Shown here piece by piece: positions 1 to 7,301 of a stretch of 16,550 nucleotides of DNA. The first letter of the stretch is position 1; every line of letters begins with the position of its first letter. Made by a program: the position numbers and the translations under genes. The notes under the pieces were generated by a model, which saw only the letters and a program-made list of their open reading frames with translations, did not search any database and was not told the origin of the DNA. Source of the stretch: Rhodospirillales bacterium. GTDB taxonomy: Bacteria > Pseudomonadota > Alphaproteobacteria > Rhodospirillales > Casp-alpha2. The DNA lies in assembly GCA_018664265.1 (NCBI GenBank), contig JABJOR010000564.1, positions 1 to 16,550 of the forward strand, read 5' to 3'.

Positions 1-84
1 AAAATCTGCGAGGGAAAAACGCCTATGCAGACTCTGGAGGGCGGCAAAAGTATCTGGAAGGAAAAATTTGTAGACCAAATCTGA
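1..84 (+). CDS. IS transposase, C-terminal 27 residues only (DDE/rve integrase type)
   Basis: Frame 1 is open from the first base to TGA at 82-84 and encodes a tail containing GKTPMQTLEGGK followed by a lysine-rich end. The short block G-K-T-P-x-Q-T is characteristic of the extreme C-terminus of rve-core transposases of the IS481 type, where it follows the DDE catalytic domain. Everything upstream, including the catalytic residues, is outside the window. The family call therefore rests on this short tail and on the look of the element end; an IS3-type element is the main alternative. The gene runs opposite to the chemoreceptor it interrupts. Confidence 0.55.
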   Translation, partial: KICEGKTPMQTLEGGKSIWKEKFVDQI

Positions 85-140
85 CCTGACAGACGCTGCC
101 TCAAATCTGGTAACTGTCAGATCAAGTCTGAACCACTACA
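1..140 (+). mobile_element. Right end of an insertion sequence (probably IS481 family)
   Basis: The element enters from beyond the left edge and appears to end at the ACA of 138-140, immediately before chromosomal chemoreceptor sequence resumes at 141. Support is threefold. A transposase-like C-terminus ends at 84. A short non-coding terminal region follows, with repeated CAAATCTG/AGTCTGA-like words at 76-83, 101-109 and 121-130. The chemoreceptor frame then stops one codon after the junction. Ends of the form TGT...ACA fit IS481-type elements. The other end and the target-site duplication are outside the window, so the exact boundary is inferred. Confidence 0.6.
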
Positions 141-1359
141 TTTCATGCATTACGCGTTTACGCTCTTGTTCCATTTCACGCTTCTGGAGCTCTTCAGCCT
201 CTGCAGCTTTCTTTTCTGCTTCGACCTCTTCAATGCGTCTTTGTTCAACACGCTCTGCGCGTTCAACGCATTCCTTCTCGGCCTCAGCCGCAAGGCGGCG
301 GTTTTCAATGGCATTTTCTTTAAACACCTCAACAGCCTTTGTCATGGTGCCAACTTCGTTGGTGTAATCTGTATTCAGAATTTCTTCATCCAGATTGCCT
401 TTTGCCAACTCATCCATGTTACCGGCAACTTCAGCCAATGGCTTGGAGATACCACGGCCAATAACATATCCGAGCATGAGAACAATAACCGTAACAACAC
501 CAATAGTCGTCGCCATCAAAGAAAATGTAGAGGCCTTGTTTTCTTCTAATGCCTCGGTAGCAGCCAAAGCGTCCGCAGAGCCTTTTTCATCAAAGAACTC
601 AAGACCTGGAATAATGCTGGCAAACGTTGCGCTCAAAACCTTTTGGTCTCCTGCAATTTCAGCACGAAGACTTGCCACTTGCTCAAAAGCTTTCTGATAT
701 TGAACAATGTCATCTGCAACTTCTGCTTTTTCTGCTTCGCTCAGGTCTTCATCCACAAGGGCGGCTCGAAATTCATCGGCAAAAGCAGCAAGGCTGGTGC
801 GGTCATTTTCTGACAAGGTAAGCATGAAAGATTTCTCATGTTCACGCATTTCCAGGAAAACCACGAGCAATTCCGGGTGTGGCTTGAGATCACCAACAAC
901 CTCCTCGCCAAGATCATTCAAGATTTTGTACAAACCCTCTTTTTGAGTAAGCCCGATCACTTTCCAGTCTTCAACAACTTCATTGAATTGCGCCGCATAA
1001 GCGAGGAAAATTTCTTCCATTTCTCCGACGAGTTGCTGTTCATCCGGTTCCTGATGAATTTCTTTTAATTTTTCAAAGTAGGGTAATACGTTGGCGACTT
1101 CCGCCTTATGGCGTTCAGCGTATTTCAGGTCCATTCTCAGGAAGAAATCTTTTTCATTGCGTCTTTCCGTGAGGAAACCTTTTGTGACCTCGGCGACATA
1201 TAAAACGCCAGCGGATTCAGATTTCTGTGTCTCGGCGAAACCGGCCTGTGTGTTGGTGCTGGTAATATACATTACCCCAACAATAACGAAGCCCATTATT
1301 GCAATCCCCGCAATAAGAGCTATCTGCGCACCAATCTTTAGATTTTTAAGAACCGACAT
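136..1359 (-). pseudogene. Methyl-accepting chemotaxis protein, truncated by IS insertion (sensor and HAMP remain)
   Basis: The remaining 407 residues show a chemoreceptor N-terminal half. There is a first membrane segment (about residues 11-32) and a long helical periplasmic region with an RRNEKDFFLR motif near residue 66, as in helical bimodular (HBM) sensor domains. A second membrane segment (about 278-301), a HAMP domain (about 302-354) and a charged coiled coil ending ERKRVMHEM follow. In alphaproteobacterial receptors this last motif leads directly into the methylation helices and the CheA/CheW-binding tip. Here the frame stops at TAG (136-138), of which at least two codons derive from the IS end. 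The signalling module is absent, so the product should not signal to CheA. A GAGGG ribosome site lies about 8 bases before the ATG at 1359. HBM domains are known to bind small organic acids; the ligand here is unknown. Confidence 0.8.
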
Positions 1360-1384
1360 ATCACTACCCTCTACATAAACTTGT

Positions 1385-1401
1385 CATAACTGCGAGTTAT
1401 G
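1385..1401. promoter_or_regulatory. Inverted repeat upstream of chemoreceptor
   Basis: A perfect 7-bp inverted repeat, CATAACT-GCG-AGTTATG, lies 26 bases before the chemoreceptor start. It could be an operator or a small 5'-leader hairpin. No regulator was identified. Confidence 0.3.
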
Positions 1402-1628
1402 GACTTACTTGCCCAAAACCAGAAAAAAACGCCCCATCAAGTCATTGAATGAAGTTGATTATCATCACTTGAATAAACCTGGGAAATATAAAATCGTTTA
1501 TAACTGCTGTTCCCCATACAGCATTTTAAACGTATATTACTTACACATATTATAATAACATAATAACATTATTTCACGCACTAAACTAACGTTACGGAAC
1601 AGTATATAGAAAAAGCACAGAAGAATCT

Positions 1629-1666
1629 TAACCAAGATCAATATTTTCTTCTATTTATCTTGGTTA
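1629..1666. promoter_or_regulatory. Inverted repeat (candidate operator) upstream of SDR gene
   Basis: The arms TAACCAAGAT (1629-1638) and ATCTTGGTTA (1657-1666) are perfect 10-bp inverted copies separated by 18 bases. The second arm ends 21 bases before the dehydrogenase ATG. The spacing and AT-rich centre suit two half-sites of a dimeric or tetrameric repressor/activator better than a compact terminator. The regulator is unknown. Confidence 0.45.
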
Positions 1667-1687
1667 TATGCATTAGGAATACACAAA

Positions 1688-2428
1688 ATGCCAAGAAAAA
1701 CTATTATTATAACTGGTGCCAGTTCAGGTATTGGCGCAGCCTGTGTAGAAAGTTTTTCTAATGCGGGCTTTAACATTATTGCAGCAGGGCGCAATCACGA
1801 ACGAGTCATGAAGGTTGTAGAAGATATTTCAGGGGCATCAACCTGGATTGGCGACTTGCAAAGCCCGGATGCCGCACAAAATCTCGTAGATCACGCCATA
1901 AATACATTCGGCTCCATTGATGTGTTGGTGAATTCTGCCGGCATAATTTATCGAGCCGATACAGAGGAAACCACCGATAGCATGTGGGCTGAAACCATGG
2001 CAGTTAATGTTACGGCGCTTTTCACTCTCAGCCGATCAGCCTTGCCACATTTGCGCAAAACCAAAGGGGCAATTATCAACATCGCCTCGGACTGGGGATT
2101 GCGGGGTGGAAAGAAAGCAATGGCTTATTGTGCCAGCAAAGGCGCAGTTGTCCAAATGAGTCGTGCCATGGCTTTGGATCATGCCCATGAAGGCATCCGT
2201 GTTAATGCAATATGCCCCGGCGATGTGAACACCCCCATGATTACCAACGAAATAGAACAGCAAGGACTTGACCTGGAAGCGGCTTTAAAACAGTGTGATG
2301 CAGACAGCCCCACAGGGCGCATGACACAGCCCGAAGAAGTCGCCGCACTGGCGCTTTACCTTGCATCTGATGCCGCCCGGCAAATTACTGGAGCCGCCAT
2401 GTCTATCGATGGCGGAACATCCGTCTAA
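1688..2428 (+). CDS. Short-chain dehydrogenase/reductase (classical SDR, 246 aa)
   Basis: This is a cytoplasmic NAD(P)-dependent oxidoreductase of the classical SDR family, at the usual length of about 250 residues. The cofactor motif TGASSGIG is at residues 9-16, NSAG (variant of NNAG) at 82-85, and the catalytic tetrad is N107, S134, Y147 and K151 (YCASK). PGDVNTPM follows near residue 180 and the family-typical SIDGG end is present. The basic/Asn stretch GRN after beta-2 leaves NADP preference possible. A weak AGGA lies upstream of the ATG. The gene stands alone on the plus strand and converges on the ureohydrolase with only 6 bases between stop codons. The substrate cannot be read from the sequence; polyol or 3-oxoacyl reductase-like roles are equally possible. 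Confidence 0.9.
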   Translation: MPRKTIIITGASSGIGAACVESFSNAGFNIIAAGRNHERVMKVVEDISGASTWIGDLQSPDAAQNLVDHAINTFGSIDVLVNSAGIIYRADTEETTDSMWAETMAVNVTALFTLSRSALPHLRKTKGAIINIASDWGLRGGKKAMAYCASKGAVVQMSRAMALDHAHEGIRVNAICPGDVNTPMITNEIEQQGLDLEAALKQCDADSPTGRMTQPEEVAALALYLASDAARQITGAAMSIDGGTSV

Positions 2429-2434
2429 GATCGG

Positions 2435-3847
2435 TTATTTCTTACGAATAGCTTCGGTGACCAAACCGATCAGCTCAAACATCAAGACCATGGAGTTCAT
2501 GGCGGTAATATTATTGGGGCTGTCTTTTGTCGGGATCATACAGACAATGTCGGCGCCAATCACATTCATGCCTTGCAGGCCGTGGAAAATCTTTATGGCA
2601 TCATAGACCCGCATTCCGGCGTATCCTGCTTCCAGATTTGACACCGCCTGGGCGTCTGCCGGATCAAGCACATCAAGATCAAAGGTTATGTACAGCGGCG
2701 CATCGCCAACCCGTTCACGAATGGCCTCAATTGTACGCTCCACACCAATTTCATCAAATTCATCATTGGTAATAATGCGGTAACCGCGCGGGCTGATCTT
2801 GTCGAGCGGTTTTGGCTTGGGGCGATTGCCACGCATTCCGATCTGTATACTTTTGTGGGGATCAACATGGTTTTCCGATACCAGATAAGCAGCCCAATGT
2901 CCGGCAGAACGTTCACTGCCAAGCCAGTGCGGTAAGTGATCATAATCATCCGTATGGGCATCAAAATGCAGAAGAGCCGCTTTCGCACCACCAGTAATTG
3001 TTGCATCTGCCCCGGCAATCGCTTTCAGGATCGGTCCGGTAATCGCATGGTCGCCACCAATGGAAACCGGGCGTGTATTTGCCGCATCCAATCGCTTGAA
3101 ATACGTTTCCATATGCTGAACACAAATATCATTAACCATGGCATGAGGTAGCGGTACATCGCCAAGATCATTGATCCTTACCTCATCCCAGGGACGGTAA
3201 CCATATTTCATATGGGCACGTCGATAAGCGCCTGACACATTACGCACAGCGCGCGGTGCAAGATGTTGATCGCGCTCGGTTGAGCCATTGCCGGAACTGT
3301 GCGGAACCCCGACCAGCGCAATGTCGCAATTTTCTGGATCCGCATCCCATTTACAGCGAAAGTACGTTGCTATCCCGTGCCAGTACCATTGCGAAACTTG
3401 CTGCTCGGCTTTTTCAATATCATAGACCCCCTCAGAGCTTACTGATTCCGAGCTGTCTTGTTTTATCTCTATTGTGGTTTCCAAATGCCGCGCCAAAGCG
3501 GCTCGCATAGCCTCTGGACCAAGACCCTTTTGGATATAACCCGTTGCGCCTTTTTGCATGCAGGCTTCTGCAACTACAGTGTCGTTTAGCGCACTGATCA
3601 TGACAACCTTGGCCGCACTATCTATTTTGAGAATTTCAACAATAGCCTCTATACCGCTGACATCCGGCATGCTGATATCCATCAATGTCAGATCCGGCTT
3701 TGCCGTAGCATAAAGCTTGATGGCATCACCGCCGTTTACGCACTCACCAACCAACTCGCAAGAAAGTGATTCAAGTTGCACCTTTAACAACGCCAAAATC
3801 ATTGGGTCGTCGTCGCAAATCAGAACACGCTTGGGTGTGGATTCCAT
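2435..3847 (-). CDS. Response-regulator receiver domain fused to agmatinase-type ureohydrolase (470 aa)
   Basis: Residues 6-121 form a complete CheY-like receiver: acidic cluster D12-D14, phosphoacceptor D57 (LMDISMPD), S85, switch aromatic Y104 and K107. A short polar linker (about 122-140) leads into a full ureohydrolase (about 142-470). Its two-manganese ligands are all present: H267 in SIGGDH, D296/H298/D300 in DAHTD, and D390/D392 in DLDVLDP. A possible guanidinium-binding glutamate is E406, although the usual GTGTPEPGG loop is replaced by AVSNLEAG. Such enzymes release urea from agmatine, guanidinobutyrate or related compounds. No in-frame ATG occurs between the receiver and M213, so the hydrolase is not separately started. 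A GGGAG ribosome site precedes the ATG by about 11 bases. The gene lies 82 bases downstream of the methyltransferase on the same strand and is probably co-transcribed. No sensor kinase is in the window. Fusion of a receiver to this enzyme family is unusual. Confidence 0.9.
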   Translation of the reverse strand: MESTPKRVLICDDDPMILALLKVQLESLSCELVGECVNGGDAIKLYATAKPDLTLMDISMPDVSGIEAIVEILKIDSAAKVVMISALNDTVVAEACMQKGATGYIQKGLGPEAMRAALARHLETTIEIKQDSSESVSSEGVYDIEKAEQQVSQWYWHGIATYFRCKWDADPENCDIALVGVPHSSGNGSTERDQHLAPRAVRNVSGAYRRAHMKYGYRPWDEVRINDLGDVPLPHAMVNDICVQHMETYFKRLDAANTRPVSIGGDHAITGPILKAIAGADATITGGAKAALLHFDAHTDDYDHLPHWLGSERSAGHWAAYLVSENHVDPHKSIQIGMRGNRPKPKPLDKISPRGYRIITNDEFDEIGVERTIEAIRERVGDAPLYITFDLDVLDPADAQAVSNLEAGYAGMRVYDAIKIFHGLQGMNVIGADIVCMIPTKDSPNNITAMNSMVLMFELIGLVTEAIRKK

Positions 3848-3929
3848 AGCCTGAAACTCCCGTACTAATTCAGATATACAGGTTCACCCGCCCGACACGT
3901 TATGTCTATAGTCTTTGTAAAATATTTTT

Positions 3930-5450
3930 TTAAGGACGCATCACATTCCGTGGCAACAGAATTTCAAACCGTTTGCGGATTTCTGCATCCACTTCATCGG
4001 AGATGACGCTCGGCCAGTTTTCACTTAAAATCAGCTCTGCCCGTTTGGTTGCGGCTTCGCGTAGATCCATGGAACCATCGGCTTCCCAATCAGCCCGGTT
4101 AGAGCGATTTATAATATCCGGGTAAAGGTATTCGGTTTTCATCAACGCCATGGTCTGCGGTTGATTAAGGAAATGACCGTCCGTACGGCATGCCGTATCA
4201 ATAACGTCAATAGACAAGGCTTCTTCGCTCATATCAATACCGCGAACCATACGCATGACCTGTCCATTGACTTCGTTATCAATAACGTACTGGGCAAAGG
4301 ATACGGTCAACATGCTTTCCAGGAAACCTGCGGAATGGTGAATGTAGTTGGCGCCAGACAGACCTGCTGCAAGACTGGTTAATACTTTTTCAATGCCAGC
4401 CTGACTGTCAGAGGTTTTGGATTCAGCGATACCGGCTGAATTATAGAGGGGAAGTTTCATATGCTGTGCGATCTGGGCGCATGCAGCATTCATTACCGAG
4501 GCTTCTGCCGAACTGCCTGTATAGGCACCTGTACGCAAATCGGCCTGGGCCGGGACACAGCCGACAATAACCGGATGACCGGGATTGAGCAGGTTCACAT
4601 AGGCAACACCGGAAAGTTGCTCGGCCCAAATCTGGACCAGTGATCCGGCAAGGGCTGCTGGTGACGTGGCACCGGATTGTGGAGCAGAAGACAACACGAG
4701 CGGCATGTTGTGCTCAACAATGCCATCAACCACATCAACAGTTTCTTCAGCATAACGAAGTGGGCTCACCGTCCAGCATGCAACAAATGATAAAGGTGGA
4801 CGGGCATCAAAGGCATCAGCACCGCCAACCATCATTTCACCCAGCGCGCGAATTTCAGCAACACTGGAGCGATCATAAGCGTTCGCCATGACGTGCTTCT
4901 TGGTAGCCGTCATGCAGGCGTAGTACTGATTAATATCAAGGTTCTCAACCGGAATTTCACGGCTGACAACCGGACGCATATAAAAATGAATGTGATCAAG
5001 CTTATCAACAAGACGACCGATATTGTAGTTATCGACCAATGTTGTTTCCCGCAATGATCCATCAAGATCAACGATGTTAATGGCCGACCCGCCCGTTCCC
5101 ATGTAGACCTTGCTGCCACCCAGGTTCAAATCATGTTCCGGCGCGCGTCCGGCAAGCAGAACTTCACTGGCTGCTGTGCTCAACCCTTGCTCGACCACCT
5201 TGCGAGGCATCAGGATGCGATCAGAAGTCGCATCAACCGTACAGCCTGCTTTCAACAGGACATCCCGGCACTGGCTGGGGGCCAATTCAATACCAGTGCG
5301 TTCCAGCACTGTGTAGGCAGCATCAATAATGCGCTCTACATCTGTTTGTTTAAGCGGCCGATAATTCCCCCCATTCATGCCCCCGTGGACAACGGCGGCC
5401 TCTGGACTGTTTGAAGCGGATCTATTTCTGGATTTTGAACGACGTGCCAT
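3930..5450 (-). CDS. MttB-superfamily (trimethylamine/betaine) methyltransferase, non-pyrrolysine (506 aa)
   Basis: The protein matches the trimethylamine methyltransferase family in length and in its conserved pattern. It has a basic disordered N-terminus (1-25), a helical region RIIDAAYTVLERTGIEL near 40-56, a glycine-rich MGTGGSAINIVDLDG block near 117-131, and the SKTSDSQAGIEK block in the second half of the barrel. Characterised members pass a methyl group from a quaternary or tertiary amine to a corrinoid protein. The frame has no internal amber codon, so it is not a pyrrolysine enzyme; known homologues of this class act on glycine betaine, proline betaine or carnitine-like substrates. 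No corrinoid protein or reactivase gene lies in the window. The start is supported by a GGGGGA ribosome site about 6 bases upstream. It is the first gene of a probable two-gene unit with the receiver-ureohydrolase. The substrate is unknown. Confidence 0.85.
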   Translation of the reverse strand: MARRSKSRNRSASNSPEAAVVHGGMNGGNYRPLKQTDVERIIDAAYTVLERTGIELAPSQCRDVLLKAGCTVDATSDRILMPRKVVEQGLSTAASEVLLAGRAPEHDLNLGGSKVYMGTGGSAINIVDLDGSLRETTLVDNYNIGRLVDKLDHIHFYMRPVVSREIPVENLDINQYYACMTATKKHVMANAYDRSSVAEIRALGEMMVGGADAFDARPPLSFVACWTVSPLRYAEETVDVVDGIVEHNMPLVLSSAPQSGATSPAALAGSLVQIWAEQLSGVAYVNLLNPGHPVIVGCVPAQADLRTGAYTGSSAEASVMNAACAQIAQHMKLPLYNSAGIAESKTSDSQAGIEKVLTSLAAGLSGANYIHHSAGFLESMLTVSFAQYVIDNEVNGQVMRMVRGIDMSEEALSIDVIDTACRTDGHFLNQPQTMALMKTEYLYPDIINRSNRADWEADGSMDLREAATKRAELILSENWPSVISDEVDAEIRKRFEILLPRNVMRP

Positions 5451-5479
5451 CTCATCCCCCGATGATATCTGATTAAGAA

Positions 5480-5500
5480 AAACTCAACTGTATTGAGTTT
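5480..5500. promoter_or_regulatory. Inverted repeat (candidate operator) upstream of methyltransferase gene
   Basis: AAACTCAA (5480-5487) and TTGAGTTT (5493-5500) form a perfect 8-bp inverted repeat with a 5-base centre, 30 bases before the methyltransferase ATG. The size and spacing are typical of a dimeric regulator site in a promoter or leader. The rest of the 5451-5707 gap shows nothing I can name. Confidence 0.45.
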
Positions 5501-5707
5501 AACCGCATTCTTATGGGGGATAATGACAGAAAAGCGGCGCTTCTCTAGTCAGAAACGTCGCCAAGACGACATTTTAGTCTGAATTTGGATAGTCTGGAAT
5601 AATTCTAGAGCTATCTAGCCTCATGTGAGTACAGATAAGTTTCCCAACCTTATTGGAAACGATCAAATTATCTAACCACAAATGTTTCCATTTGAAATTA
5701 GCTTGAT

Positions 5708-6241
5708 TTAGTCGAACAGAAGGTTGGTTGGAATAGAATAATACAGTGACAGGATTTCTGAACCCGGATTCTTATTGCCGATGCTGGCATTGGAATAATG
5801 CGCCACAGCCAAACCAAGGCGAGAGCGATTATCAAACCGGTAGGCAACTTCAACCTGAGAGCGGAACTCCAGATTGTGGCCCAGATCTTTATTATCATCG
5901 CTACCCTTAGAATAATAATGCGGCGCAAAACTGGGGGTCAGCACAATACGTCTGCCGAAATAGACGTCCATCAGGACACCCGCACCGACGAAATAGGTTC
6001 CGTTGGTGGTACCAGAAAGAGCGGCGAAGGGTTTTAGTTCCCACATTTTATAGTCAGAGCGATATTCCAGACGAAATTCCGTTGCAGTATCATCGCGCTT
6101 GTTGAAATCATAAGCACCCGCCGAGAAGCTCAAAAATGCAGGATCATCTGCATGGGCTACACTGGATACGGCACTGCCTGCCAATCCCATGAATATGGCA
6201 ATACAGATAGCTGCTGTTCGATTTACAAACTTTTTCATCAA
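5708..6241 (-). CDS. pagL: PagL-type lipid A 3-O-deacylase (acyloxyacyl hydrolase)
   Basis: This is an outer-membrane beta-barrel enzyme that removes the 3-position acyl chain from lipid A. A signal peptide covers residues 1-31, with a likely cut after A29-H30-A31. The mature part consists of alternating short beta segments ending in FD. The catalytic triad of PagL (His, Ser, Glu at +0, +2, +14) is met exactly by H148, S150 and E162 in the AHYSNAS...PGSE segment. Total length of 177 fits the family. Two adjacent ATGs (6241 and 6238) are both served by a GAGGGC ribosome site. It appears to be transcribed alone; the gap to the iminopeptidase downstream is 366 bases upstream-to-start in the same direction but 97 bases between gene bodies. 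Function in modifying surface lipid A is inferred from the family. Confidence 0.85.
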   Translation of the reverse strand: MMKKFVNRTAAICIAIFMGLAGSAVSSVAHADDPAFLSFSAGAYDFNKRDDTATEFRLEYRSDYKMWELKPFAALSGTTNGTYFVGAGVLMDVYFGRRIVLTPSFAPHYYSKGSDDNKDLGHNLEFRSQVEVAYRFDNRSRLGLAVAHYSNASIGNKNPGSEILSLYYSIPTNLLFD

Positions 6242-6338
6242 GCCCTCATAATCTCTCGGTCTATAGCATCATGATTATTCTTATAGTGCGTGCCCGGAAT
6301 AATAAAAGAATCTACTCAAGTTGCAAGAACAGGTTTTC

Positions 6339-7301
6339 TTATGCATTTAATTTCATGGTGTTGGTTGCCTTTACCAAGGCCCCCACAATCCCTGGCTCGA
6401 ATGCTGAATGCCCAGCATCACCGACAATTTCCAACCGTGATCCGGGCCAGTTTAAAGCCAGTTTTTCTGCACTCCAGGGTGGGCAAATAATATCATAACG
6501 CCCTTGAACAATAATACAGGGCAGATGGCTTATTGCAGTGATATTATCCAATATATAATTCTGGGGCAGGAACATATCGTTGACAAAATAGTGCACTTCC
6601 AACCGGGCAAGCGGCAAGGAGCCTGCTGTATCGCTATGGGCAGGTGGAATTAAACGTGCGCAGGCTGACTCGTAATTGCTCCAGGCTTTCGCCGCAGGGC
6701 GATGAATATCAGGATCAACATCGACCAATCGATGATGGTAGTTTTCCAGCAAGTTTTCATGTTCCTGTTCCGGCAAGGCTGCCAGGAAGTTACGCTTTGC
6801 ATCCGGGAAAAACCGCCCCATGTCTTCCATAAACCAGCGAACTTCTTCTGTTTGGCCTAGAAAAATCCCTCGCAAGACAAAGCCTGAACACCGCTCGGGG
6901 TGGGCTATGCCATACACCAGCCCCAATGTAGAGCCCCACGATCCGCCAAAAACCAACCAGCGCTCAATACCTAGGTGTTCACGAATGCTCTCGATGTCAG
7001 CAATCAAATGCTGTGTGGTATTGGACTCAACACTTGCCGCAGGTGTTGAGCGACCACAACCGCGTTGGTCAAACAGCACAATACGCCAGTGCTTTGGGTC
7101 AAAAAACCGACGATGGGCTGGTGCACATCCCGCACCGGGGCCACCATGCAGAAATATCACAGCAGGGCCTGCCGGATTACCGCTTTCTTCCCAATAAACC
7201 TGATGGCCATCCCCCACATCAAGCGTGCCGTCATTATTGTTCGCAAACGGCGGATAAAGCATATCCTTGCCCATTTGGGCATTGTTCGTGTTCTCAGCCA
7301 T
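6339..7301 (-). CDS. pip: Proline iminopeptidase (alpha/beta hydrolase, peptidase S33)
   Basis: This cytoplasmic serine peptidase releases N-terminal proline from small peptides. Numbered from the ATG at 7301 (320 aa), it shows the oxyanion motif HGGPGAG at 52-58, DQRGCGRS near 78-85, nucleophile S121 in GGSWGS, D270 in QGRYDIICP and H298 in GDAGHS, all typical of Pip. I chose the ATG at 7301 over the in-frame ATG at 7340 because it overlaps the Nudix stop as TAATG, has GAGAG just upstream, and gives the usual family length. The overlap means translation is probably coupled to the Nudix gene. A related prolyl or leucyl aminopeptidase specificity cannot be excluded. Confidence 0.92.
   Translation of the reverse strand: MAENTNNAQMGKDMLYPPFANNNDGTLDVGDGHQVYWEESGNPAGPAVIFLHGGPGAGCAPAHRRFFDPKHWRIVLFDQRGCGRSTPAASVESNTTQHLIADIESIREHLGIERWLVFGGSWGSTLGLVYGIAHPERCSGFVLRGIFLGQTEEVRWFMEDMGRFFPDAKRNFLAALPEQEHENLLENYHHRLVDVDPDIHRPAAKAWSNYESACARLIPPAHSDTAGSLPLARLEVHYFVNDMFLPQNYILDNITAISHLPCIIVQGRYDIICPPWSAEKLALNWPGSRLEIVGDAGHSAFEPGIVGALVKATNTMKLNA

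Larger units (their letters stand above)
1360..1687. promoter_or_regulatory. AT-rich divergent intergenic region
   Basis: This 328-base gap separates the diverging chemoreceptor and dehydrogenase genes and carries no gene I can support. It is clearly more AT-rich than its surroundings, with tandem ATAATAACAT-like words around 1550-1572. It holds two inverted repeats, listed separately. Promoters for both genes must lie here, but no convincing -35/-10 pair stands out. Confidence 0.5.

Noticed and set aside
145..549. Long plus-strand frame opposite the chemoreceptor
   Set aside because: It is antisense to a clear receptor frame, rich in Phe/Leu from the coiled-coil codons, and has no ribosome site.
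2429..2471. GATCGGTT/AACCGATC inverted repeat between the converging SDR and ureohydrolase genes as a terminator
   Set aside because: The arms are 27 bases apart, lie largely inside the ureohydrolase gene and lack a T-tract on either strand.
3930..5450. Pyrrolysine-encoding trimethylamine methyltransferase
   Set aside because: There is no in-frame amber codon in the gene, and nothing resembling pyrrolysine machinery in the window.
5653..5690. TGGAAAC/GTTTCCA inverted repeat near the end of the PagL-type gene
   Set aside because: Seven-bp arms with a 24-base spacer and no T-tract; in an AT-rich region this can arise by chance.
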